Assembly: GCA_022385755.1 (NCBI GenBank)
Contig: MU278358.1
Span: 821,133-885,132, forward strand
Direction: 5' to 3'
Source of the DNA: Trametopsis cervina
Taxonomy: Eukaryota; Basidiomycota; Agaricomycetes; Polyporales; Irpicaceae
DNA: 64,000 nt
The notes beneath the pieces were generated by a model that had not been told where the DNA came from, searched no databases, and saw nothing but the letters and a program-made list of their open reading frames with translations. How positions within the stretch are numbered: the first letter of the stretch is position 1; every line of letters starts with the position of its first letter. Both the position numbers and the translations under genes were made by a program. Shown here piece by piece: positions 10,302 to 22,197 of this stretch.

Positions 10302-12458
10302 TTATAGCATCACATCGCCGCCGTAGTCTATTATCTGCTGCATGAGCTCAATATCGCAACTATTGTCAACGTTAAGCTCCAGTCCGCGACGGTGTAACTC
10401 GTTGAGTAAATGAACTTTTGTCACTCCTTCGTTGATACTCGGGCGGCTTGGGGGCCACTTCTCGTACTCATCCTGGTCAGTATAACTCGGCCGACTGTTT
10501 GTGTTCCGTGTGAATGCTACATCCATATCGTCAGGAAAAACATGCGGTGTAGGCCTGTAAGGGACATACGAGCAAGCGACGGATCGGACCGCGCGGCGAT
10601 ATCGTCCCAACTACATGGTCTAAAAATTTCAAGTAAGTGCGAGGTATTCAGGTACAGCAAGTTGGGAGACGTACAGTGCGTGGAAAAAAGAATGCTCCTT
10701 GATGGTCTCGAAAGTCAAACGCTTTGCCGAATCGTCGTGCAGAAGCTATCACAAATTCGATTCAACAGTTATGCGGAGGGAAACAGGCCCACTTACGCAT
10801 GAAATGAGGTCGAAAAACGAGTCGGAAAAGCTCACACGCGTCCTTAATTTCTTGAGCCTTTTAATTTGCCGTCTGTGTCGATCCGCAACATCAGACGCAT
10901 CTGTAAATTCAAAGTAATCCTACATGCAGATATAAGTAAATCTTACTCTGTGTATCAACGGGGGATTTACCTCTTCCGGTGCTGATGTTCTGGACAACTG
11001 TACAGACAATAGTACGGCTCCGAGGGCCCACCAGTCAATCGATTGCGTATACCCATTCCCTGAGACGGGGCCCCAAAACTCTTCGATGAGCTCTGGAGCA
11101 GCGAAAGAAGGCGTTATTAGAGCACGGCCTGTTTTGTTTGCAAAGAATCGCTTTCCGCGTGGTATGAACATAGCACTGCCAAAGTCTGCGATGCGACAGT
11201 GACCATCAGCATCGATCAGTATGTTTTCTGGTTTGAGGTCGTGGTGTACGATTCCGAGGTTATGCAGAGATTCGATTCCGAGCACCTAAGGAGGAACAAG
11301 TGATTAATCTTGCATGAGCTACTTAAGCGGAAAAGCTCATACCAATTCTGCTGCAAGTAGCCTTAACTTACATTCACACGAAACTTCACGCATACGTTCA
11401 CGGAGCTCTCCACCAGAACAAACAGGCTAAGGCAAAAAATCACGATAACTAGTCAGACGGGATCATATTCATGAGAACGTGCATTGACTTACCATAAGCA
11501 TATGAACGAAGTCCCTTGACGATCGCCACGCAAATCTCCCCCCTATGGTCTCGGGGGGATTTATGAATGGCTGAGGCTCGCGGTGCAGTACTTCGAGCAC
11601 TCTCAACTCATTGACGATGCCTTTGCAAACAGTGATAGGGAGCGGTTGACCATGATACACCACTTTCATTGCAATCTCTTTTCCCTCGCCAAGATGCCTC
11701 AGCAAGAAAACGCGGCCGAACGCGCCTTGACCTAGAACTCTGATAGGCTCCCAGAGAAACGGGCCCGCGGGTGGTCCCCCAATGATACGGAGCGTACGCC
11801 ATCGATGCCTTCGGCTTTGGGCCGTACTCCTGGGCCTGATAGAGTCCTGCCCACTTCCGGTCAGTTGCTCAGATATTCGAGCTCTGCTTGCTTTATTGTG
11901 CTCGGGTAAATGTGCCTTAGGAGATGCAGGACGCTTGTGGCTGGCTGGGACATCCCGGGCAATGTAGGTTTCGTGTTCTATATATACCTCAGTTGGCATA
12001 GTCGGTCGGGCGGGCGGTTGCCTCCCAAGCCTTATGGTAGAGCGCAGAATATTCCCGATAGTGTGTTCCAGCTTCCGGCGGGGATTGCGAAATACATCAT
12101 TGGGGCGTCGATTGCATGTATTAGATATAAGGCTCTTGTTGTGCATGCATCGACGTGTTCTGTATCTCTCGTGTTCGATGTGACGTGCTTCTGTGAGGGC
12201 TGGTGGATCGAGAACGATAGTATATGAGTCATGCTCGAGCATGATAGGTTCAGGGTGGGCGGGAGATATGATAGGGAATGGGATTTGGGATCGGAGTGAG
12301 TCGCCACTGGTGGCGATTGAAGGCAGCAGTGGCGCATTTTTGTGTCCTAGGTGGACCTGCCTGCCCTGAGTACCGAGAGACTGTTGAGGAGCCACAGGTT
12401 CGCGTTTTAAGGACCGCGGGAGGGGCTTATTAGCATCTGTCCTGTGTCCGGGTTTCAT
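10302..12458 (-). CDS. AGC-like Ser/Thr protein kinase with long N-terminal extension
   Basis: About 230 residues of basic, Pro/Arg-rich sequence without a known domain precede the kinase domain. The kinase shows the glycine loop VLGQGAFGRVFLLRH, the lysine in AMKVV, VHHDLKPENIL in the catalytic loop, a DFG, FAAPELIE as the APE motif, and SIDWWALGAVLL. After the core, RLTFETIKEHSFFHAL and then SWDDIA resemble the AGC pattern in which the domain end is followed by an FF...W segment. The protein ends in DYGGDVML. The catalytic HRD is HHD, so it is a non-RD kinase; the aspartate is kept. Substrate and pathway are unknown. The start at 12458 is the first ATG of the open frame, and an internal start is possible. 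Several introns were inferred. Confidence 0.78.
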
Positions 12459-13294
12459 GATTATGAACGCGAGGTCGAGACCAGAGAGTACAGATGGAGG
12501 ACTGAGCTGAACGATGTTGCTTCACGCTCCTAGGACCCGTAGAATCAAGTAGGACGCGAGAATGGAGTGGCGAGTTGCTGGGAATGGGTAAAAGGGAGGT
12601 AGTGATGGATGGTGACATGTCCAACCACTCCTATATACCTGTACCTCGTATACCGAGGACGTCGCTCACCGAGCGAAGACTTGGGAGTCCAGTGACGCTA
12701 ATACAACTCAGACAGCAGATTGGTGAATAAAGAAGCGAGACGTACAATGAATCCACCGGATGGCCTGGGAGTATGGCCATGGTGCACGCGCAATCTTATG
12801 CACAGATCAGTGGGGGGGTTCTTTGTTCGCTCACGGTTTAGAGTCAGCGACGGGCCATCAAGCGGGTGCTAACGAGATGCGGAAATCAGTTAAGATAAAC
12901 TTAGGGCACTTCGACAATGAACACGCACCGCTCCAGCAGAGCTAGGGCCATACCTGCCACTGACTTGCGTGCCGCCTCCAGTAGATTAGCCTCCGTTATA
13001 ATCATGTCCTTGTCCCACATGCGAGCCCTCGCGTGGGCTATATTACATAGTTTGGGCACTCAGCGTTCCAGTCATCTTACGCAGCATGGAAGTCAGGCGC
13101 GACGCGAACGATTCATAGGATAGGAAGTAGTTGGGTGCACTGAGCGCTGGGTGCGATAATAGTGTGCTGCATCTGGGCACGTGCATGTGGCAAATGCCGA
13201 GTGCAGATGAGTGATGCACCTTGGCGGCCGAACATAGGCTTGCTTCTCGCCTTTAAAGTCGGGCTGCATCTCTTACCTGCACAAATACCCTAAC
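12459..13294. other. Divergent intergenic region, kinase / ISD11
   Basis: Upstream regions of both flanking genes. No coding frame, RNA gene or repeat is supported in this stretch. Confidence 0.5.
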
Positions 13295-13648
13295 ATGGCG
13301 ACAGCACCAAGCAGAGATGCATTGCTGCATCTATACTCCTCAACTTTGCGTGCATCCCGGGCTTTCAGCTCGTACAACTTCCGTCAGTACTTCGTACGAC
13401 GCACGAAGACTGCCTTCAGAGAGATTCAGGTGTTTAGGCTACGTCTCTCATGCTGCCATGACCTCAGCTGATGTTTGGTTTGACAGGAGGAGAGTGACCC
13501 GGCGAAGCTCTCTGCGTTCTACAATGACCGTGTGAAGGAGCTAGCGGTCATTAAGCGAAGCGCAATAGTAAACTCGTTGTATGGCGGTTGGAAGTTAGTT
13601 GTTGAGGAAAAGAGGCCAGAGGCAACACTGGAACGAGGAGATACATAG
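13295..13648 (+). CDS. ISD11: LYR-motif protein ISD11 (iron-sulfur cluster assembly)
   Basis: Two exons, 13295-13429 and 13487-13648, give a 98-residue protein. The N-terminus holds the LYS/LYR-type tripeptide (LLHLYSSTLR), then FSSYNFRQYFVRRTKTAFRE. After the intron come AFYNDRVKELAVIKRSAIV and LYGGWKLVVEE. This is the Isd11/LYRM4 pattern: a mitochondrial matrix partner that stabilises the cysteine desulfurase Nfs1. The arginine of the canonical LYR is a serine here; the following helix is well conserved. URM1 begins 296 bases downstream on the same strand. Confidence 0.9.
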
Positions 13649-13944
13649 TGTACTCTCGAGCCTGTCACATTCTTGTATGTTTCCACTTAATCAGGGTCTC
13701 AGTCTCTATTCTCCTTTCTCGGGGATTTGAGAACGGCTCTCACGATACACGCGAGTATCTCCTGTACTGTATGGCACGGAAGGCCTGCTATATGATTGAG
13801 GTATATTTGCTATGTTGGTTGACTCAATATGCCGACGACGCTAGCAGAGTGGCAGAGTGGCAGAGGCGCATCGGAGATCGGGATGATCACAGTTAATCAT
13901 GCAGATTGTAGTTGAGCGCCCATAAATCTCTGCTCTGACCTACC

Positions 13945-14356
13945 ATGTCCGGCACTCTCTCAATAAAAGTTGAGTTTGGGGGCGGCCTTGAGCTGCTATT
14001 CTCGAACCAGCGGTCACATCGTATCAGCATTCCCTCTCATGTACCACCGCCCCCTACCCCAAATGATAAAGAAGACAAAAGTGGGAGGCCTACAGACATC
14101 GCGTTCCTCATGTTCTGGCTACGAGACAATCTACTGAAAGAGAGGGAGGAGTTGTTTATTGAGAATGGAACAGTGTATGTATACTATCAATGTATCATTC
14201 AGCAGTAATGTTTGATAACGGTGGTCCAACACCTGCAGACGGCCGGGGATCCTTGTCCTCGTAAACGACACAGACTGGGAGCTGGAAGGGGAAGGAGAGT
14301 ATGCATTGCAGGATGGAGATGAGATAGTGTTCATATCAACGCTGCATGGTGGTTGA
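13945..14356 (+). CDS. URM1: Ubiquitin-related modifier 1
   Basis: Two exons, 13945-14174 and 14239-14356, encode about 115 residues. It opens [19 protein letters not shown], has the helix [13 protein letters not shown], then [17 protein letters not shown] and a C-terminus [14 protein letters not shown]. The terminal LHGG is the hallmark of Urm1. It is thiocarboxylated by Uba4 and donates sulfur for 2-thiolation of wobble uridine in tRNA, and it can also be conjugated to proteins. A Pro-rich loop (near 14040-14075) is longer than in yeast. Its upstream neighbour ISD11 acts earlier in the same sulfur relay. Confidence 0.96.
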
Positions 14357-14935
14357 TGCCCCCCTCGGAGAGAATGCGTATGCAAGTAGGGGTGCAGCCT
14401 GTCTGCTACGCCCATCGAAATGGCAATAAATTCCATAGAACAGGTGAGTAGTACAGTACAAGAGTATGGGTCATCTAAACTTCCTATCGGCTGACTAGAA
14501 AGCATGCAGCGCTCTTCTCGCAGGCAATGAGTCATGGAGCCTTGCTGAAGGCTGCGATTTGCTTCCTTGTCGGGTCTTATGGGAAGATAGATGCATTTAC
14601 ATGCTGTTCCCGAGCGCAATGAGCAGAGTTCCCTTGAACCCAGTCAGCCCAGTGCGGATATCTTGATCACACGTGTAGATGTTCTGTCACAAATAAATCA
14701 TTATAACCAATGTGCTGCTACACCACGGGGCGTACATGGAACAAGCTACGTCGTTGTCTCACCTGCAAGATATAGGACCACAAGCACTTCGCGCGAGTGG
14801 TGATGCATATTTTGAACTCCGAAGACAGTGTATTGAAGTGCAGGAATTGAGATACATATGTAGTACACTGCAAGTCGCACCTAGGTCAGTCTGTGTATCC
14901 ATCTAGTTTAGAGAATGACAACCCACTTACAAAAA
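14357..14935. other. Convergent 3' region, URM1 / RCF1
   Basis: Contains the 3' ends of the two facing genes. Nothing else is supported; the minus-strand open frame over 14131-14619 overlaps the URM1 exons and has no recognisable product. Confidence 0.5.
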
Positions 14936-15599
14936 TCATGATGAGCTTTTCCCGCCCCAACTCCACCATGACTTGCTTGCGGGTTGCGAGCCTTCTGATA
15001 CAACGGTAGGGACGCTCGGGTTGGCGGGAGAAGACCTGGCAGCCGACGATGCCACGGGTGGGAGCACTGTGGGCGGAGGCGGACTATCCGGCTCTGAGGT
15101 CACGCTTCCAGCGGGCCCACGTCCTAAGCCCAACTTCGCAAATATGCTCTTCTCTTTTTCTTTAGGCTTGCCCCCGCGCATTGCCTGTTCCTCCGCATGA
15201 CTCTGCTCAGCCTTCCTCAACCGCGCCTCGAACTCTGTCCGCTCCTTTGCTTTGGACTCTTCAGCGGAGAGCGATTCCTGAGGTACACCGTCCTTTTTCC
15301 TGTCCATCATGAGGCTGCCTGCAACAATGGCACCAATGGTGGCTCCCTGGAAGACGATGCGCGCGCGGAACCAGCGGTTGAGAGACTGGGCTTCGCCCTT
15401 CTTGCCAACTTTACGGGAGGCCATAATGAGTGCGAAACAAGTGAGGGCGGTACCTTGCAGAGCGAGGTATAGTCAGAACAAGGCATTCGTACGATGGTCA
15501 GTGCTTACCTATGGGCACCAAAGGCTCCTCCTTAAACCTCCGCATAAACTTTTGCCTCCATGTTTCGACCCCTTCCGGCTGCACGTGTACAACACTCAT
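14936..15599 (-). CDS. RCF1: Respiratory supercomplex factor 1 (HIG1 domain)
   Basis: Two exons, 15509-15599 and 14936-15453. The start MSVVHVQPEGVETWRQKF leads into RRFKEEPLVPIGTALTCF, a first membrane helix, then SLNRWFRARIVFQGATIGAI, which forms the second helix of the HIG1 domain. A charged region rich in E, K and R follows, probably a coiled coil, then a Pro/Ser-rich tail ending KSWWSWGGKSSS. The EPLVP...G start and the (A/S)NRWFRARVxxQG motif identify Rcf1, an inner mitochondrial membrane protein that links complexes III and IV. The total of about 203 residues fits the fungal family. Confidence 0.88.
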
Positions 15600-16082
15600 G
15601 ATTTTGAGGAAGACTGGTTATTGGTGTGAGATATGCGGCGGTCTTGTGACGAGGCTTGTACCGGTGTTCACACTACGCGTAATGTACACGGCACTGTTTC
15701 GACTGTGTCCACAGAGGTGAGCACCATACAGGCAGCGCCGCCCTTGAGAAACTCACTTTGTGCCTCTAAGTCGCTGTCGTTATTGTTGATTGTGAGAACG
15801 GTGAGTGCGTCCTCACAACGTTGTTGACCGTAAGGTCGATGGTACGAAGACGCCCATATATGTCATGCACATCTGTTGGTGATCACATCCCCATCCCAGA
15901 TACGTGCAACCCGACTCGACCACGTCGAATTATGCCTTAGGTCTCCAGTTGTCATTGTCGACAATAAGCACTTAGTATAACGAGATCGCGATTGGCATAT
16001 TATCCCATCTACTGAGAATATGCTTTACAGTGAGCAGAAGCTCGAATTTATCTCGGTTCTGTACAGGGCAAAGGTTCAAGAG
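15600..16082. other. Intergenic, RCF1 promoter and TCD 3' end
   Basis: Upstream sequence of RCF1 and downstream sequence of the dehydratase gene, both on the minus strand. No gene or repeat is seen. Confidence 0.5.
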
Positions 16083-17733
16083 CTACATTACCCACTCTCG
16101 CACTCTCTTCACCTCCTCTGCCCTTCGAGCAATGACAGCAACTACTTCAGCTCCCCACACCTCCTGCGGTCTCTTTCCGCCTTCGCCCGAACACTCCTTC
16201 ACGTGCCGTTCAGCGTCGGAGTGCTCCATTACAACGCAATTCTCAAGAGAGAGAGGGTGAGAGAAGTCCCACCTCACAAGGGCAGGCCGAGTAGGCACCG
16301 TGTGAGGTGGTGTGGTCGTTCGTCCACGGTGTAGGTCATCGAATATGAAACCCGCATCGTCTTCATCAAATGGCAGTTTGCTGTAAAGCAGGTTAGAAAT
16401 ATTGGCGGACTGTGCAGTTACTTCGCCACTCACTTAATCGTCTGCCCCGAAAGCTTCTCCTCCCGGTGCTGAAGGTCTCGATAAAGCCGCTCATACAGCT
16501 TCCTCCGTCCCTTTACAGGCATCGGGTTCGGTATCGGCTTGTCCGCCAAGTCGCACAGCACATAAGACGCGATATGCAGGCCAAATATCGCAGGGAGTGG
16601 GCCCAAGACCGGGAGGATGCGCACGCGGAAATCATCGAAGGCACCTAGCTCCTTCACATCGCCCTTCTTGAACTCCTCCTCTGGCAGAGGCAGGAGTTTG
16701 ACGTCGCTGGGAACTTCGGTCGAGTATACGACAGGAATGCCGGAACGTACACCTTGTAGACGGAGGCGGCGCCTGACAGCACGAGCGAGGGGATCGTATA
16801 CGGTGTTGGATATGTCGCTGATCTGGACCCGTGTGGGATCACATTTCGTTCCTGCGCCCATTGAAGAGAATATCTGTAAGAGACACAGTTAGTTTTCACG
16901 GCTAGGTACAACTCAAAGGCGACTAGCCTTGATATCCTTGTCATGACAGTACTTGAGGAGCTCGACTTTTGTTGAAATGTTGTCGATGGCATCTGTGTGA
17001 GATAATCAATCATTCGAGTTACTACTTTTGCATTCCACCGCAGATAATACGTACCAACAACCCAGTCCACTTCTTCGAGAAGATGTCCTCCGGAGTCATT
17101 CAAACGCCACAAATCGACGCGACAATCCACTTCTATATTTCTCGAGATATTCCGCAACGTCCGCGCAATGCAGTGCACCTTAGGAGTACCGACGTCGGAC
17201 TGCATAGCTGTAGCATGACGGTTCAGGGACGATAACGTGACTTGGTCAAAGTCTATGAGTCGAATATATTCAACGCCTCTATTTTCGACGTCAGGTCCAT
17301 AATGCGAGAGAACGGTGTGAGGCAGAGAAGGAGCTTGGCTTACTTACGACCTCGCAAGCATGACCGCTGCCCAGCTGCCGACGCCCCCGCATCCGACGAT
17401 GGCTACTCTGCCTCCGCGCACCTTCTGCATCCCTTCCTCGCCGAAGAACGAATACACCCTCGCGAGCTGCTCGCGCACCATTTGGTCCGGAAACTCCTCA
17501 AAATTTTTAACAGGTGCGTCCCGGGAAGGTAGGCCGTCATCGCCCAGGATTGTCCGCGTCTTTTCTTTCTCCTTCTGAAGCTCTACAGATTCTGCAACCT
17601 GTTTTCCTAGCTGCCTTCGGTGTTGCCGGCGTGCGTGCGCCTGGTACGCGGTTAACACGCCATAGGTTGCGGTTGAAGCCGCGATAGCCGTAAAAGCAAG
17701 CTGAGCTCTATGCGAGTTCCAGTCGATGTTCAT
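16083..17733 (-). CDS. TCD: tRNA threonylcarbamoyladenosine dehydratase (E1-like)
   Basis: ATP-dependent enzyme that cyclises t6A at tRNA position 37 (Tcd1/Tcd2 in yeast, CsdL/TcdA in bacteria). Start MNIDWNSHRAQLAF at 17731-17733 is followed by a membrane-type helix (AFTAIAASTATYGVLTAY), as in the mitochondrial outer-membrane Tcd proteins. An upstream in-frame ATG at 17781 would add 16 residues. The E1-like fold shows GRVAIVGCGGVGSWAAVML (nucleotide loop), then LIDFDQVTLSSLNRHA, then VDAIDN. After further exons come FSSMGAGTKCDPTRVQ and ISDISNTVYDPLARAVRRRL. The C-terminal exon ends KRVREWVM. At least five exons. The catalytic-domain landmarks are complete. Confidence 0.9.
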
Positions 17734-18117
17734 ATCAGGCAAGGTTCGTTGCAGCTCGAAATAAGCGTTGGTATTGAGCAAGTTCCACCGGCGCCTAGAT
17801 GTTGCATCACTTTCTTACGACCTGACGTCGACGTTGACCACGAGGGTACGTTGGCTTTCGCCATCTCACCAAGGTCCGTCATCGCAGAAGGTAACTGGAC
17901 TGTAATATACTGTTAAAATGCTTGTTCTATGTCGGCAACATAACTTGCCAGTCGGCAGCAAACGTGTCATCTCGACGCTACCCGTCATATATTATTGGCT
18001 ATACAATTGAATATTTGGTGATCTGCATTGCACTACGAGACGTCGCGATATTCGAATAAAGGTAAGTGCATATCATTGTACTTTCGAAATATGGTAGGTT
18101 ATGCTGATTCATCGCCC
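17734..18117. other. Intergenic, TCD promoter
   Basis: Upstream region of the dehydratase gene and 3' flank of the membrane-protein gene. If translation of TCD starts at 17781, the first 48 bases here are coding. Nothing else is supported. Confidence 0.5.
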
Positions 18118-19504
18118 TCATCCCCACAGAGCCTCCGCATCCACCTCTCGTGGGCCTCGCGCACCTTCCTCCTCTTGCTGGTCTGGCGGAAGTTGAATCT
18201 GTCCCTCTTTCGCATGTCTTCCCCGTAGCTTAAGCCATAACCAAGAGGATACAAGGGCGAGCGGGTGCAGAACTGTGAATGCAATAACAACAACCTGAAA
18301 ATCAAACGCGACGTCAGTACTCTGTGATCGGTTACTGTGACATGAGAACGGTAGACGGAACACACACCCAGACAGGGAATGGTTTTGGATCGAGGCTCCA
18401 TATGCTGGCGCATATCCATGTGGCAGCGACACACCATACAATATCGCGACGAAGGGCGATTACAACAAGTCCTGCATAGGATTCAGTGTCAGAAGCGGTG
18501 GACGCCAGTTATAAGCAAGATATGGGAGTACCTAATAAATTTACAGAAAGAACAACGATGAAACCGGCCCACTGATGCCGACCATAGTGCTGCGGTTCTC
18601 CAGGAGACCATGTCCACCCAAGCGTTATGCTGCAGAAAGTGAGCAGGTATGAGCGTAGAAGGAGGTGTGCTTGGCGTAAAACTCACAAGAGGCTGAACCA
18701 AAATAGGTCATTGAGTGGCAGGATCAAAAACGCGCGCATCGGTGCGTGAATGAGCGCAATGTCGAACGGCCTATACAGATTGATATATCAGTGTATTGGC
18801 GACATAATATCACAGACGAACCTTTCTCGTGTAGGCGGGTGGTAAATGAGCAATACAACATTGGCATAAATGAGGAAGACAAGAAGGATGCCCAAAAGAA
18901 TGGTGGACACGAGGAACGCTTGGAATAACTGTATGATGGCTGTTAGGTTTGGATGACGGAGAAGTTTAACAGACGAACCCAAGCAATCGCCCACCCTGCC
19001 ATGAGCCAGTTCGCAAAGACGAGGGGCAACCCAACACCTTTCACGAGAGTTCTCTGGAGTATTCACGACGGGTTAGACGAAGCATGACGGGTGTAATGAC
19101 TACTTTACTTTGGTTTCAGGTTTTCTGGCAAGCACCAACAGGACGCAATATCCAATCTGGCCCAAATATATCATCACTATGTAAACAGCTATCATGTATG
19201 GCTTAGGAGCAATTGAGGAGGGGTATAGGTTTGCAATCGTTCCTGCGCGGAGTCTGAGTGTTTGCACCACGAGTATCACCATGAACAGGTGCACTTACCG
19301 AGATTCGGGCTCATGACAAGGGTAGCAACCATGACGGTTGCGATGTTAATGAGCAGCGACAGAGGAGTTAACACCTGCAGTCTGTGTCGCGCATAATATG
19401 TCAGGATATACTCTGCGATGGCTTGCGAAGTGTACTCGCCTGACAAGCTTGAGGTAATCACGCACCGCAGGGTGGTTCGTGTCGAGGGGAAGGTCGTCCA
19501 TCAT
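18118..19504 (-). CDS. Multi-pass membrane protein, possibly DUF1774-like
   Basis: A series of short exons gives about 290 residues, starting MMDDLPLDTNHPAVRDYLKL (19502-19504). Hydrophobic segments follow one another: LLINIATVMVATLVM, YMIAVYIVMIYLGQIGYCVL, ILLGILLVFLIYANVVLLIY, FWFSLFITLG, GFIVVLSVNLLGLVVIAL and VVIAFTVLHPLALVSSWLWL. The C-terminus is charged and cytosol-like (GQIQLPPDQQEEEGARGP, ending ALWG). I do not recognise a catalytic motif. The general layout resembles the fungal DUF1774 membrane family, but this is a weak match from memory. Splice sites between exons were inferred from frame and hydrophobicity. Confidence 0.6.
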
Positions 19505-22197
19505 TGCAAGATGGTGGTCGAGAGCAGCAAGTGAGGGCTCTTTGCGCTCATCGACGAGTTAGACCTTTTAGACTGAACATGATATGCAGGCACGGCCGAT
19601 GATGTCACTGTTTGGACAAGCCCGACACCCGCCGGATGCGGCGAGGGGGCGCATCAATTTAATTCATTCAACGCGCTACAATGGATCTGACGGGACGAAG
19701 GCTCTTGAGACTTATCCACTACTGTAATGCTTACTTGGTTTCTGTTTTATTCCTGGGCTGTCATCTCGTTTTTCATTTTGGAGAAGGCCGAAGAAGGTCA
19801 AATGCGAACCTGGCTCTCTACACCAAGGACACCAAGGACGAGCTTGCTGTTCCCTGCGGATGCTTCTGTCCTTACACGCTCTCTGGATCTCTTTCTGCGA
19901 CATGGTGCCTGAAACGGTCTTATTTATGATGAACAAATGCCTCTATTCGCACAACGAGGCGGGAGGTTGGGCCAGCCATGTTTACCGTGAGTTTGGACTC
20001 GGAACCAAAGTACCTGCACTCATCCCTGCTGTCAAGTTAGAGGCACTTGGATCATGCATAGTTTGGAGGCTCGCAAAGAACCCATTATCGGTGATTTGCC
20101 TTCAAGATCTTTGAAAGCCTACAGCTCAGGGCACGGGGTTGTAGCCTGCTTCAGCTGTACACACGCGACGACGCTAGCTTTGTGGCCCGGTGAAGTCGCC
20201 AATGACAATCCCAGCACTGGGCACTGCTTCTCGGGCGCAGCTGTGGGGCCATCTCTTCCGACTGTTAAGTAGGGATCACCAAATACCATTACACACCTGT
20301 AAGTTATCTACTTACATTCCAGTGATTGATCTCGCTTCTCGACCATGCCAATGCAATACGATTTTAGGTTGTGCACCCAAGCCGCATCCCCAGCTTTGAA
20401 AGATAGCTCAGCTTAAAGGTGCGCATCTCTACGTCTGTAATGATTCTGTCCGAGATAATTCCCTTTTCTTAATTAGCTTGCGAGGTGGAATGTGATCGAT
20501 ATCCCAGTCCCGACTAGCCGACCAGCTCTGAGGTTGGCACGTCGGGTCGCCACCCTCACTAGCCCGTCTGAAATGTAGATAAGGCCCTCTGTAGGATGTC
20601 GGCTCATTCAGTTCGTTTTGCTTTTGTGCTGTTATCGTATTGCTATCGTCCACCACCAACCCCCGCAAGAACTCCACTAAGAATCAAGAGTCACGAACCA
20701 AGGCACCACCAATTGCCCTCGCACCCTTCAACCTTTCGCAGTCCGCCCTGCCTAAGGTGATGTCGACGGTAGGGCTCGATATCCTCGTCGTCTTCGCGTC
20801 CTCGCTCTTCAGCTTCCTTGCGATCTGTGTGACGTCCAAGGATCATTTGTGCATGCCATCGTCGAGACCACTACCCTCTGGTAGGATTCGCATCACCTTC
20901 TATCCGACTTCGACGCCGACGGGGAAGGAGAGAGGGAGATAGAGGACTTTCTCGCCCCGCCCTTGTGTTTTGTAGGCGATGTTGATGACTGTTGTGACGG
21001 GTGGTGGTATCTGCTTTGCAATTGGTGAGTTTTCCCTTGCACTGTAGGCCTCGTAGGATACTGATTGCCTTCATTGTGCAGCTTTCGCATTGTATTATAT
21101 TGTTCCAACGCTGGCGACATCTGAAAACCACAAACACTTATTTAAAAAAAGCAAGATAAGGAGAAACCATCGAGCCAACAGCTAAGACGCAATCCACTCT
21201 CCTCTCTTCTTCGCGCTGGATTATTTATGCAACTCACCTCCACGCTCTCTACCGCATCTGATCATGGACCCACTATTCCACCCGTTATCTGTATGCGCGT
21301 TTCGTCACGGGCGCCGAGATTGACCTCCATCGCCTCTCCCGAGTTTCCTCTATGCACCCTCCATGCAAATCGTCACGACTCGTGACAATCTTAACTTGTG
21401 TAGAATTAAAGCTATTTAAGCTTCGGTTACCACCCTTCCATCGCCTCCAGCTTTTCGATGCCGACCCCTTCCAAACCACCTACGACCATTCATTCGACTC
21501 CTCACTGCTATCACCTGCTCTCAGTTCTGAAACGCTAGACCTATACCCATCTAGCGATGCGATCTTGAAGACTCTAGTTCTGTTAGATGTCCGGTCAACA
21601 TTCTCCCCCTCCCAGCTGGACGGCCTCATGTCTGTCAAGGATTCTTCCAACTCCTACTTGTGATTGGCCTATCTCCAATCATAAGAACCACCTACCTGCC
21701 AAGCGTGGAAGTTAGGATTTCTATCCCCGCTAGTTTGTCATATAAATAGTTGCCTACTGCATATTCTCGTTCATATTTTAGCATCCGTATTTATAGCATT
21801 AGTATCATAGCACAAAAAGTATTCAGCATTAGTATTATGTCCATATCTTTGAATGCCCACCGGATATGGAGCCACCTTGATTAGAAAGCATATTATCGCC
21901 GCAGAACATATTTTGCGATTCAAGTTTGTGCTAGAGCATGATCGCAGCTGTGCTTTGCAAAGCCGTGCGATTCGCAGAAACGGTCACTCAAAGGTAATTT
22001 TTGTTACGCTAACACATCAATTACCGTCGTATTTGCTGAACATCTTACTTCAGCACCGTCCATCATTCCGATTTACATAGTAATCGTGCAATACTAGGGC
22101 ATGACATCAGGTTCTATTCCATCGGGGAAATAATTATGAAAAGAACAAGTATTAACTGGCGCGCTTAATTTGATCTAGATTTTCCGTTGAGGGCGTC
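19505..22197. other. Gene-poor stretch left of the assembly gap
   Basis: No exon series or known protein was recognised in 2.7 kb. A 60-residue frame from 20760 (MSTVGLDILVVFASSLFSFL...) has one hydrophobic segment but no relatives I know. Bases 21720-22100 are A+T-rich compared with the rest of the window. The right end carries one arm of an inverted repeat (22099-22134). This may be decayed or repeat-derived DNA. Confidence 0.4.
22099..22134 (+). repeat. Left arm of an inverted repeat around the gap
   Basis: GCATGACATC (22099-22108) and GGGGAAATAAT (22124-22134) together equal the reverse complement of 23321-23341, all 21 bases. A 15-base insertion (22109-22123) interrupts this left arm and repeats ATC at its edges. 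Confidence 0.65.

Noticed and set aside
13846..13870. Box A-like TGGCAGAGTGG before URM1
   Set aside because: No anticodon arm or box B can be built downstream; it is a short GGCAGAGT direct repeat in the URM1 promoter.
20760..20942. 60-residue frame with one hydrophobic segment
   Set aside because: No relatives recognised, no exon partners, and it is short enough to be chance in a gene-poor stretch.
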